Assembly (NCBI GenBank): GCA_910578525.1
Contig: CAJTRF010000038.1
Span: 1 to 7,803 of the forward strand
Direction: 5' to 3'
DNA: 7,803 nucleotides
DNA from: an uncultured Mycoplasmatales bacterium
GTDB taxonomy: Bacteria > Bacillota_I > Bacilli_A > Mycoplasmatales > Mycoplasmoidaceae
Shown here in pieces: positions 1-7,188 of the stretch. The notes below the pieces were generated by a model. It was not told the origin of the DNA, ran no database searches, and saw only the letters and a program-made list of their open reading frames with translations. Every line of letters begins with the position of its first letter. The stretch's first letter is position 1. The position numbers and the translations under genes are program-made.

Positions 1-13
1 GTCATTTCCCCAT
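1..13 (-). other. Possible start of a minus-strand gene running off the window edge
   Basis: On the minus strand an ATG (13-11) is preceded, 5 nt away, by GGAG (22-19), the best Shine-Dalgarno match in the window. It reads Met-Gly-Lys-Trp(UGA) before the sequence ends. Only four codons are visible, so neither coding status nor product can be established. The following tRNA terminator would separate it from the tRNA operon. A small hairpin (31-36 with 41-46, GTAAAA/TTTTAC) lies just upstream. Confidence 0.2.
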
Positions 14-61
14 ATTTACTCCAAAGTGGCGTAAAATAGGTTTTACAGTCTAAAAAAACAA

Positions 62-90
62 AAAAAATCCATGTAACCCATGGATTTTTT
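62..90 (-). terminator. Rho-independent terminator of the tRNA operon
   Basis: A perfect 12-bp inverted repeat (62-73 with 79-90, core ATCCATG/CATGGAT) with a 5-nt loop is followed on the minus strand by a long, once-interrupted T run (complement of the A-rich stretch 53-67). It lies about 18 nt past the 3' CCA of tRNA-Gly, the last gene of the cluster. A T run on the other side could also let it act on plus-strand transcripts. Confidence 0.85.
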
Positions 91-107
91 AAATTTTAGT
101 TTTTTAA

Positions 108-181
108 TGGAGCGGGTAATCGGAATCGAACCGACATCAATAGCTTGGAAGGCTATGGTTCTACCACTGAACTATACCCGC
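108..181 (-). tRNA. tRNA-Gly (anticodon UCC)
   Basis: The minus strand folds as a complete cloverleaf: acceptor GCGGGUA pairs with UACCCGC, discriminator U, and CCA encoded at 110-108. The anticodon loop CUUCCAA is closed by AUAGC/GCUAU, and the anticodon UCC is at 149-147. The T arm carries GGTTCGATTCC. It reads GGA by normal pairing and other GGN codons by wobble. It is the last gene of a five-tRNA operon. Confidence 0.96.
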
Positions 182-187
182 TTAAAA

Positions 188-273
188 TGGTGCTGAAAGA
201 GGGACTTGAACCCTCACGGTATTGCTACCACAGGATTTTAAGTCCTGTGCGTCTACCATTCCGCCACTTCAGC
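188..273 (-). tRNA. tRNA-Leu (anticodon UAA)
   Basis: This is a class II tRNA of 86 nt with an extended variable arm, as expected for leucine. Acceptor GCUGAAG pairs with UUUCAGC (one G-U), discriminator A, CCA encoded at 190-188. Anticodon loop CUUAAAA is closed by CAGGA/UCCUG, anticodon UAA at 240-238. It decodes UUA, the dominant leucine codon in this AT-rich window. It is six nt upstream of tRNA-Gly in the same operon. Confidence 0.96.
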
Positions 274-278
274 ATAAA

Positions 279-353
279 TGGTGTCCCACCGGAGAATCGA
301 ACTCCGGACCCCTTCATTAAAAGTGAAATGCTCTACCGCTGAGCTAGTGAGAC
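279..353 (-). tRNA. tRNA-Lys (anticodon UUU)
   Basis: Acceptor GUCUCAC pairs with GUGGGAC (one U-G), discriminator A, CCA encoded at 281-279. Anticodon loop CUUUUAA is closed by UUUCA/UGAAG, anticodon UUU at 321-319. The T arm is TCCGGAGTTCGATTCTCCGG. It decodes AAA/AAG, heavily used here. It lies five nt upstream of tRNA-Leu. Confidence 0.96.
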
Positions 354-357
354 ATAA

Positions 358-432
358 TGGCTGGGTAGGTTGGATTCGAACCAACGCATGTCAGAATCAA
401 AATCTGATGCCTTACCGCTTGGCTACAACCCA
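358..432 (-). tRNA. tRNA-Gln (anticodon UUG)
   Basis: The anticodon loop UUUUGAU is closed by UCAGA/UCUGA, anticodon UUG at 400-398. The T arm GTTGG/CCAAC is perfect, and the encoded CCA is at 360-358 with discriminator G. The acceptor UGGGUUG against CUACCCA pairs at six of seven positions and leaves a U6-U67 mismatch (427 against 367). The rest of the fold is standard, so it is probably functional. It lies four nt upstream of tRNA-Lys. Confidence 0.94.
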
Positions 433-435
433 AAC

Positions 436-520
436 TGGTGGACGAGAGTGGATTCGAACCACTGAAACCGGAGGTGGCTGATTTACAGTCAGCTGCGTTT
501 GGCCGCTTCGCTACCCGTCC
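436..520 (-). tRNA. tRNA-Tyr (anticodon GUA)
   Basis: This class II tRNA has a long variable arm, the bacterial form for tyrosine. Acceptor GGACGGG pairs with CUCGUCC, discriminator A, CCA encoded at 438-436. Anticodon loop CUGUAAA is closed by GCUGA/UCAGC, anticodon GUA at 486-484. It is the first gene of the tRNA operon, three nt upstream of tRNA-Gln. Confidence 0.96.
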
Positions 521-561
521 GTAGTAACACTATACTTATAAAATATAGTATTAAAATTATA
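521..561 (-). promoter_or_regulatory. Probable promoter region of the tRNA operon
   Basis: The AT-rich gap between greA and tRNA-Tyr must hold the promoter unless the operon is read through from greA. Two -10 candidates are visible on the minus strand: TATAGT (534-529), eight nt before the tRNA-Tyr 5' end, and a perfect TATAAT (561-556), 35 nt before it. No good -35 is seen for either, so the choice is open. No convincing terminator for greA was found in 521-627. Confidence 0.4.
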
Positions 562-627
562 TTAATAAATTATTTAAAAATTAATTATTTTACAACTTTT
601 AAAAAAGTGATATATAAAAAAGTCTAA

Positions 628-1110
628 TTAATTCTTAATTTTTTCTATTTTAACTTTGTATGGATCTTCAACACCATGAACTTCAGCTGTTGTACCAATA
701 GTTTTGTTTAAAATAGCCTTTGCTAATGGTGATTGGTTAGAAATTTTGTTTAGATCTGGATCAGCTTCTACTTCACCTACAATTTCATAAACAAAAGATT
801 TCTTTTCAGAAAAATCATAAATTTCAACCTTTGAACCAATTTTAACACGAGCATTTGAATCTTTTGGTTGGTCTTCAATTACTTGTGCATAGTTTAAGAT
901 TTCTTGAACCTCTTTAATTCTACCTTCAATTTCAGCTTGTTGGTTTTTAGCTGCATCATAATCTGCGTTTTCAGATAAGTCGCCCTGTTCACGGGCTTCT
1001 TGAATTAATTTAATAACAGCAGGACGTTTAACATCGATAAGTTCACGTAATTCTGCCTTTAATTTATCTATACCTTCTTGAGAAAGTAAATACTTCTTTT
1101 GTTCTTCCAT
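628..1110 (-). CDS. greA: Transcription elongation factor GreA
   Basis: GreA binds the secondary channel of RNA polymerase and stimulates cleavage of the 3' end of backtracked transcripts, releasing stalled complexes. The 160-residue protein matches the usual length of about 158. Residues 1-78 form the N-terminal coiled-coil hairpin with the family signature around 38-58 (EAREQGDLSENADYDAAKNQ). Its acidic tip residues, Asp44 and Glu47, correspond to those that position the catalytic Mg2+ in E. coli GreA. Residues 85-160 form the FKBP-like domain (RVKIGSKVEIYD, then SPLAKAILNKTIG). It is the only full gene here without UGA codons. The ATG at 1110 is the natural family start; CAGG lies just upstream with very short spacing. 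It is separated by 58 nt from the glycosyltransferase stop and has its own promoter. Confidence 0.97.
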   Translation of the reverse strand: MEEQKKYLLSQEGIDKLKAELRELIDVKRPAVIKLIQEAREQGDLSENADYDAAKNQQAEIEGRIKEVQEILNYAQVIEDQPKDSNARVKIGSKVEIYDFSEKKSFVYEIVGEVEADPDLNKISNQSPLAKAILNKTIGTTAEVHGVEDPYKVKIEKIKN

Positions 1111-1132
1111 AACCTGATTATTTTATTTATTA

Positions 1133-1138
1133 ATTATA
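1133..1138 (-). promoter_or_regulatory. greA -10 box
   Basis: A perfect TATAAT on the minus strand lies 22 nt before the greA ATG in the gap after the glycosyltransferase. It predicts a short leader of about 15 nt. No clear -35 is present, which is common in mycoplasma promoters. Confidence 0.55.
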
Positions 1139-1168
1139 TGTAATATATAAAAATAATAAAAAACTTTA

Positions 1169-2041
1169 TTACTTTTTTAATGAAGAAAGAAATTCTTCAC
1201 TTTTATTAAAAACAGATTCGAATTCTTTGTTGCCTTTAAGTATTTTAAATTGTTGTAGTTCTTTATAAAAAGAATAATTAAAAAACATAGCATAATTATT
1301 TGATAACAAACTATTATCATTTTTAATAAATTCGTATGCTTTTGTAAAATTACGTAGAAGGTCTTCGGCTTTTTTAACTGAAAAACCATTGCTAGTTATA
1401 GAGCCTTCTACTCCAGCACTATAAAAATAATTTTTTGTATTCCTTACAATAAATGAATTAGCTTTTGATAAACAAGCTATATTGTAAAAAGTATCTTCTG
1501 AATATAAATTTTCTTCAACAAAATAAATTGAATTATTAATTAAGAAATCTTTTTTATATGCTTTTAGTCAAGCCATTTTTGAAATACGTGATATTAAATT
1601 AAAGTCATTAGCTTTTGTCGGGCTTGGTAAACTTGGTCAACTTTCATCAAAATAATATTTTTTCTCAGGGGTTACAGCATAAAAACTAAATCAATAAAAA
1701 TCAATATCAGAATATTTATTAAAAATATCTTTAATATCTTGTAGTGCATTGAATGCTAAATAATCATCTGAATCTACAAAAACAATAATTTCTCCGGTTG
1801 CATTTTTAATTCCAACATTTCTAGTTGGGCCTAATCCAACGTTCTTCTTGTTTGTAATTAATTTAAATTTTGCATTATTTAAAGCTCATTTCTTAACGAA
1901 TTTTGATGTTGTTGTAGATGATGAACAATCATCAACAATGATACATTCAAAATCTTGATTTGTTTGATTCTGAATTGATTCTAAACATTTGATTAAATAT
2001 TTTTTTGGAGTGTTATAACAAGGGACAATTATGCTGATCAT
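1169..2041 (-). CDS. Family 2 glycosyltransferase (GT-A fold), paralogue of the gene at 3371-4276
   Basis: The 290-residue protein reads through four UGA codons as Trp (52, 117, 135, 158). The GT2 hallmarks are in order: the nucleotide-binding beta strand MISIIVPCYN (1-10), VDDCS (36-40), GPTRNVGI (71-78) and the metal-binding DxD in VDSDD (89-93). SED (181-183) is in the region where the catalytic base usually lies. No transmembrane segment or signal peptide is seen, so it should act at the cytoplasmic side of the membrane, transferring a sugar from a nucleotide-sugar to a lipid or saccharide acceptor that cannot be named. It starts one nt after the tig stop without a Shine-Dalgarno site, suggesting co-transcription and translational coupling. 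It resembles the second glycosyltransferase along its length, most strongly around NDNSLLSNN (241-249). Confidence 0.9.
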
Positions 2042-2042
2042 T

Positions 2043-3344
2043 TTATCTTGAATCAATAATTATTTTTTCTATTAGTTTTCTTTGAATTAATTGTGTTTGT
2101 GAAAGAGAGTATTCATCAGCATATTTAGTTTTAACAACTTCTGCTGGAAGATTATATTTATTAGATAAACTATTAAGAATTAATTTATCATCATCTTCTG
2201 ATAATTGAATTTTTAATTCATCTGTTAATTTGTCAATTGCAAAAAGCATATTGATGTTTTCAATAGCTTTTTTGTCAATAAATTTATAAAAATTATCCAT
2301 TGTAAGTAATGTTTTATCGCCTGCAACTAAAGTTTGTAAAGAAATATTTTTAGATTTAGCATATTGAGAATATTGTGAAAGTAAAATTGCTCTTTGTCTT
2401 CCAAAAGTAGCTTCTGGAATAAAATCTAATTTTGTTTCATTTTTAAAAATTGAAATAAGTTTTTCTTGAGCTTGTTGTATTTGAACCTTACTTTTTTCAA
2501 TTAAAACTTTATTCTTTAAAAATTCTTTAAATTGACTTACAGTATGAACGTTTTTTATGTTGAATCTTTTTACAGATTCATCGTTTAAAACAATATCATT
2601 AGAAATAATTTCTTTTACTTTAACAGTGTAAGTAACGGTCCTATTTTTGAATTCTTCCAAATAATAGTCAGCAGGCATTTTAAGATCAAAAGTAATTTCA
2701 CTATTTGGTTGTAAACCAATTAATTTTTCTTCAAATCCAGGTAAAAATTCATGAGATCCAATTTTTAATCTATAGTTGGTTGCAGATGAACCAGGAAATG
2801 GTTTGTTATCAATTTTTCCTTCATAATCGATCTTAATTGAACTATTACTTGCTACAATATTTATTTTCTGTGCAGTTGCACCATATTTGTTTAAAAACAT
2901 TGTTACTTGGTTTTCAATTTCAAGTGGTGTAACCATTGGTTTTATATAGCCTTCAAGTGCTTTTTTATAATCACCAACAATTACATTTGGTAAAAGATCA
3001 AATGTATATCTAATAGTTACTTCTTGATCATTAATCTTTAAAACATTAATGTTTGGCACATCTTCAATCAAATTTAAATTAGCGATAGCATCACTTTCAA
3101 TTAATTGTTTATATGTAATATTACATATTTCATTAACACCTTCTGCATAAGCGTTTGATTGTTTAATTCTTTGTAGTGCAACATTAAAAGGAATATGACC
3201 TTTTCTAAAACCTTTTGCATTTCCAATTTTAGAATATTTAGCCACTAATTTATTTAAAACATTTTTTCATTGTGATTTGTCAGCTGCAACATCAACAATC
3301 AAAACATGTTTATTATCATCTTTGCTTTTTTGCAAAATAACCAT
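2043..3344 (-). CDS. tig: Trigger factor, ribosome-associated chaperone and peptidyl-prolyl isomerase
   Basis: Trigger factor docks at the ribosomal exit tunnel and shields nascent chains. The signature GFRKGHIP (45-52), which contacts ribosomal protein L23, is present. An FKBP-type isomerase domain spans about 167-247 (IKIDYEGKIDNKPFPGS, then GSHEFLPGFEEKLIGLQ). The rest (about 250-433) is the helical substrate-binding arm region. At 433 residues it matches the family. The start is set at ATG 3344: with UGA as Trp26 the frame extends 33 residues upstream of the GTG at 3245 and restores the N-terminal ribosome-binding domain ahead of the signature, which would otherwise be cut. The ATG lies nine nt past a TATAAT box shared with the divergent glycosyltransferase. 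A glycosyltransferase follows in the same operon, 1 nt after the stop. Confidence 0.95.
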
Positions 3345-3353
3345 ATTTTGTTT

Positions 3354-3361
3354 ATTATAAT
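3354..3361. promoter_or_regulatory. Palindromic divergent -10 element for tig and the plus-strand glycosyltransferase
   Basis: ATTATAAT is its own reverse complement and so provides TATAAT on both strands (plus 3356-3361, minus 3359-3354). In each direction exactly nine nt separate the box from the ATG (tig 3344, glycosyltransferase 3371). The whole intergenic space is 26 bp. With usual -10 to start-site spacing, leaders would be about 3 nt. No -35 is recognisable on either side. Confidence 0.7.
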
Positions 3362-3370
3362 AACGATACA

Positions 3371-4276
3371 ATGTCTAAGCAATATAAATTAAGCGTAATA
3401 ATTCCTGTTTTTGACACAAACGTTAACTATTTAGAAGAATGTTTTTTATCAATTGATAAACAAACATATCAAAATTTTGAAGTTATTTTAGTTAATGATT
3501 GTAGTAAGAAATTTGTTACAGCTCAATTTATTAACCAATATCCTAAAACTCACGAGAAATATAGGGTAATTAATTTACCACAAGGTTTTGGTCCTGGAAA
3601 CGCAAGAAATATCGGTGTAGAAAACTCTACTGGTGAAATTATTGTTTTCATAGATTCAGATGATTATTTATTACCTAAATGTTTTGAAGTCATTAATAAC
3701 ACATTCAATCAATGACCTGATCTTGATTTCTTATCATTCGAAATTAAAATTTTAATGAGTAATGGTGAGTTGTACGATCCAACAACAAATAGAGTTTTTT
3801 CAAGCACTCCTACTAATGTTTCGGAAAACCCAAATTTTGCTAACACAAGATGTTCAGTCTGAGCAAAAGGTTTTTCTAAAAAATTTCTAATTGACAAAAA
3901 TATCTGATTTAAAAAAGAAGATATGTATATGGAAGACTTATATTACCATATGTTACTTCTTTCAAAATCACAAAAAACTATCTATATTAATGATGTTTTA
4001 TATATTTTAAGGGAGACAGTTAATTCACGTGCCTTATCTGAATTTAATGCAAAAAAAGCAAATGATATTTTTCATTGTTACACAGAAGCATATAAAGAAA
4101 TTAAAAATGATAATAGTTTTTTATCAAACAATTTTGCTGAATATTTTAAAAATTCTTTCTTTAGCAAAATTGATTATATGTCTAAGTTTTGTAATTTCAA
4201 GCAAACAAATGATTACAAAAAACTAGTAAACGAAGCAAACAAGTTTCTTTTTAGCTTAACTAATACAAAAGCTTAA
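3371..4276 (+). CDS. Family 2 glycosyltransferase (GT-A fold), second paralogue
   Basis: The 301-residue protein contains three UGA codons read as Trp (115, 164, 179); the standard code would split it into fragments. GT2 motifs: KLSVIIPVFDT (6-16), VNDCS (41-45), GPGNARNIG (74-82), and the DxD in IDSDDY (94-99). MED (187-189) lies at the usual position of the catalytic base. The C-terminal part (about 225-301) is charged and rich in Lys, Asn and Phe, without a membrane helix. It likely transfers a sugar to a lipid or cell-surface glycan on the cytoplasmic face; donor and acceptor cannot be inferred. It is related to the glycosyltransferase at 1169-2041 and transcribed divergently from tig. 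The ATG at 3371 begins close to the GT2 start and lies nine nt from its -10 box. Confidence 0.9.
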
Positions 4277-4290
4277 TATCATTATTAAAA

Positions 4291-4296
4291 TATAAT
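4291..4296 (+). promoter_or_regulatory. HIT gene -10 box
   Basis: A perfect TATAAT lies eight nt before the ATG of the HIT gene, in the 28-nt gap after the glycosyltransferase. The spacing predicts a leaderless or nearly leaderless transcript, and no Shine-Dalgarno site is present. Read-through from the glycosyltransferase could also contribute. Confidence 0.6.
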
Positions 4297-4304
4297 TATT
4301 TTAT

Positions 4305-4709
4305 ATGTCTTGTGTTTTTTGTGACATTGTAAATAAAAAAATTCCAGCATTTGTAGTTGCCGAAAATAAGAATGCTATTGCATTTTTAGATATAAATCCA
4401 ATTGCTGATGGACACACTGTTGTAATTAGCAAAAAACATTATGCTAATTTAAGAGAATGCCCAGATGAAGTTTTATCTGATATGATTAAACTTTCTAAAG
4501 AAGTAGCAAACAAGATTTCAGAATCTAAATTAAAGCCTTGAGGGTTTAATTATTTATCAAACGATCAAAAAATAGCAGGACAAGAAATTATGCATGTTCA
4601 TTTTCATGTAATACCAAAATACGGTAAACATGAAGGATTTAAATTTGGTATTGGTACCCATTATGTGGACGAAGTCAAAAAAGTCTACACTATATTAAAT
4701 AAAAAATAA
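4305..4709 (+). CDS. HIT family (HinT-like) nucleotide hydrolase
   Basis: HIT proteins hydrolyse or transfer nucleoside phosphoramidates and related nucleotidyl conjugates; the HinT branch cleaves AMP-lysine and aminoacyl-AMP-type substrates. The 134-residue length is typical. CVFCDI (3-8) supplies the paired cysteines that, with His45, usually bind zinc. FLDINPIADGHTVVISKKHY (27-46) is the conserved substrate-fold region. The active-site triad HVHFHVI (97-103) is intact, with His99 the expected nucleophile position. One UGA encodes Trp79; read as a stop it would remove the active site. The gene ends 2 nt before the convergent rarA stop. It is presumably cytosolic. The exact substrate is inferred from family only. 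Confidence 0.94.
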
Positions 4710-4720
4710 TTTTATTTTTT
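4701..4720. terminator. Possible bidirectional AU-only terminator between the HIT gene and rarA
   Basis: AAAAAATA (4701-4708) and TATTTTTT (4713-4720) form a perfect 8-bp inverted repeat with a 4-nt loop. It overlaps the stop codons of both convergent genes. It has T runs in both directions but no G-C pairs, so it is a weak hairpin. It is the only candidate terminator for either gene here. Confidence 0.4.
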
Positions 4721-5944
4721 CAACTCTTCTCAATACTTCTCTAGTTTTTGTTCATTAATAGAATATTTAGAAGGTTTGTAATATTTCTTGTTTCGTAATT
4801 CTTTAGGTAAATAATCTTGTTTAACTCAAGCGTTTTCGAAATCATGAGGATATTTATATCCTGTTCTACCTAATTTGCTTGCAGACTTATATGATTGATC
4901 TTTTATATGGTTTGGAACAGAATATGCTTTACCGTTTTGAACATCTTGTAGTGCTGACATAATTGCCATGTATGCTGAATTTGATTTTTGAGACAAACAA
5001 ATTTCAATAACAATTGTTGCAAAAATTTGTTTGCATTCAGGAAAACCAACTTCTTTTGCTGCATGCACTGCGTTCACAACTCTAGAGCATAGTTGCGGGT
5101 TAGCCATACCAACATCTTCATAACAACATGCAATGATTCTTCTGCAGATTGATTCGATGTCTCCGGCTTGTAATAATCTTGCCAAATAATAAATTGCAGC
5201 GTCTGGATCACTACCTCTTATTGATTTGTGAAATGCAGATTGAAGATCATAATATTCATCGCCATAATCCGCTGCTACAACGTATGATTGTTGCATAACT
5301 TCTTTAAGAAGCTTATCTGTAATTTTTTTATCTTTATACAAGAAGTTTAATACATCAATTATGTTAATTGCGCTTCGAACATCTCCGTTTGTTTGAATAC
5401 ATATTTTTTTAAGTATTTCATCGGGTAAAGTGATGTCCAATTTATATCTTTTAAAAGTCTTTTTAAGACCATTAAATGTCTCATTGACTGAAACTGGTTG
5501 TAATTCTAAAATTTGACATCTACTTCTGATTGCAGGGTTAATAACAAAATATGGATTTTCTGTTGTTGAAGCAAACATATAAATTGTTCCATTTTCTAAA
5601 TATGGCAATAAGATGTCTTGTTTATCCTTGTTTAATCTGTGAATTTCTTCAAGAATTACAACATATCATCCTTTTGATGTTCTTGCTGTTTCAATTATTT
5701 GAATTAGTTTTTCTTTTTTATCAATAGATGCATTAAACACTTGATAAGGAACACCTAAGTCGTTTACTAATGCGTAACTTATTGAAGATTTACCAATTCC
5801 TGGATAACCATAAAAAATTAAAGAATAAAGTATTTTATTCTTAACCATTTGGGTTATCAATGAATCTTTATTTAGCAAATGAGTTTGACCAATTACTTGA
5901 TCAATGGATTTTGGTCTTAATATGTTGGATAGCAATTCTCTCAT
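4712..5944 (-). CDS. rarA: Replication-associated recombination protein RarA (MgsA/WRNIP1 family AAA+ ATPase)
   Basis: RarA is a clamp-loader-like AAA+ ATPase acting at stalled replication forks. Reading three UGA codons as Trp (93, 373, 405) gives 410 residues, the normal family length. Motifs in order: the N-terminal LRPKSIDQVIGQTHLL (9-24), Walker A GYPGIGKS (46-53), Walker B region VVILEEIHRLNK (95-106), the family element LLPYLENGTI (112-121), sensor 1 ASTTEN (125-130), and the SRC arginine-finger region (141-143). After the lid comes the tetramerisation part with GSDPDAAIYYLARLLQAG and CYEDVGMANPQ. The first Walker B acid is Glu99 where most relatives have Asp. The ATG at 5944 gives the expected family N-terminus and lies nine nt after a TATAAT inside a 23-bp dyad. 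Without UGA read-through the Walker A and B halves would be separated. Confidence 0.95.
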
Positions 5945-5945
5945 A

Positions 5946-5968
5946 GATTATTGATTATATCAATAATC
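5946..5968 (-). promoter_or_regulatory. rarA -10 box inside a perfect dyad (possible operator)
   Basis: Perfect 10-bp arms GATTATTGAT (5946-5955) and ATCAATAATC (5959-5968) flank a TAT spacer. The minus-strand TATAAT (5959-5954) lies in the middle, nine nt before the rarA ATG. A dyad centred on a -10 is a typical position for a repressor site. It could instead be a weak stem at the end of the upstream nuclease transcript, but no T run follows. Confidence 0.45.
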
Positions 5969-5976
5969 ATTTGGAA

Positions 5977-7188
5977 TTATTTTGATCCTTTAGACTTGTT
6001 ACAGTGCTCACACAAAATTTGACAATTCTCAAATGTTGTTTTCCCACCTTTAGTATGAGCCAATATATGATCAGCATTAAAATCATGTCAAGATTTAATT
6101 TCTACACCACACTTTGAGCAATAAACTTTTCCATTTTTAGATTTGTTTTTTTCATTTCATCATATCTGATATCTTTCATCTTGTGAGAATTGTCTTTTTG
6201 CGTCAACATTAAATTCCTCTAGTGCCTTATTAACCATTTCAATTCTTGTCTTTACAAAAGAAAAAGAATCATATTTTGAACCCCCACCCATCTGATTTTC
6301 TATTAATTTATTTTTTACATTATTATTGATAATTTTTTTAATTTTCGCACTATTGCTTTCATATGAATTCAACGAATCAAAATGTAGATAAAACACAGTA
6401 AAAATTGATTCAAACATTACATTGAAATATTTCGGAGGAATCCCATCGTCACCAAAAATTGAATACATGCTTTTTATTATTTTTTTACACATATTTGCGC
6501 TTTTCTCTGTTTGGTTCGTCATCGGTTCTTTTAATCATGGTTCAATAGATTTCCTTATATCTTTTGTACCAAATGAATCATTTTCAATTTTTTTAATAAT
6601 CGTTAAACAACGAGCAATTAAAAAACTATGAGAAAACCTTTTATCTTTGTTCTTTTTGTTTGCCAATTTTTGCAACTCATCTAATTCAGCAATATCTCTT
6701 ATCATTCTACGTTTGTTGTCATTTGCTATGGCCATCAATTTTTCATCTTTCGACAATTTAATTGAGTTTTCATTTATACGAATAAAAAATTCTTCTTGAG
6801 TAGATTGATCAAGCTCGGTTCCATCATCATTTTTGACATCACAAACAAATAATTCATATGATAAAAATTTTTGTTTATCATCATCCGATAACTCATTAAA
6901 AGAAACTTCTGCATTTTTATTATTTTTGCTATTCCATTCGATTTTATATTGATTATTTTTGAATTCTTTTAATGCAGTTAATCTTTGCAATCCATCTAAA
7001 ATATTCTTGTTTGTTAATAAAATTGGTGGAATATAGTAATTTTCTAAAACGGATTTAATCAACATCTTTTTTGTTTTCTTTTTTCAAGCATCGTCTTTTC
7101 TTTGAAAAGCCAAATCATTTTTTCAAACATTGGTTTCGAATAAGGATAATACTTCTGATATCTTATGTGTGTTGTTATTTTTTTTCAT
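5977..7188 (-). CDS. DUF262-HNH protein, putative ParB-like/HNH endonuclease
   Basis: The 403-residue protein is read with six UGA codons as Trp (22, 35, 218, 343, 344, 367). The N-terminal part is DUF262 (ParB/Srx-like nucleotide-binding fold), with AFQRKDDAW (27-35) and the hallmark ILDGLQRLTAL (63-73, variant of DGQQRL). The middle is charged and helical. The C-terminus is an HNH domain: CSKC (357-360), HD (368-369), core ADHILAH (372-378), Asn388 in FENC, and ILCEHCNKSKG (391-401). The two CxxC pairs should hold structural zinc; Asp373/His374, Asn388 and the CN..K end match HNH active-site positions. DUF262 proteins such as GmrSD and SspE act in DNA restriction but usually carry DUF1524, so the target here is unknown. 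It overlaps the methyltransferase-like gene by 14 nt, implying one operon. The start ATG (7188) is the only one that includes the full DUF262 N-terminus. Confidence 0.87.

Noticed and set aside
1..50. Left edge as the terminal inverted repeat of an insertion sequence
   Set aside because: No matching repeat, target duplication or transposase sequence is visible; a hairpin and a possible start codon alone do not support it.
145..481. Two plus-strand reading frames of 65 and 67 residues
   Set aside because: They run antisense through the five tRNA genes and have no protein family features.
595..608. ACTTTT/AAAAGT stem after greA as a terminator
   Set aside because: The stem is short, made mostly of A-T pairs and not followed by a T run in the greA direction; chance is likely in this AT-rich gap.
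1177..1389. A 70-residue minus-strand reading frame
   Set aside because: It is an alternative frame inside the C-terminal part of the glycosyltransferase at 1169-2041; its resemblance to the 4029-4226 frame only reflects the two paralogous genes.
3709..3897. A 62-residue minus-strand reading frame
   Set aside because: It is antisense to the glycosyltransferase and arises because UGA is a sense codon in the real gene.
4029..4226. A 65-residue plus-strand reading frame
   Set aside because: It is the equivalent alternative frame inside the second glycosyltransferase.
6422..6631. A 69-residue plus-strand reading frame with hydrophobic composition
   Set aside because: It is antisense to the DUF262-HNH gene; AT-rich antisense frames look hydrophobic by composition.
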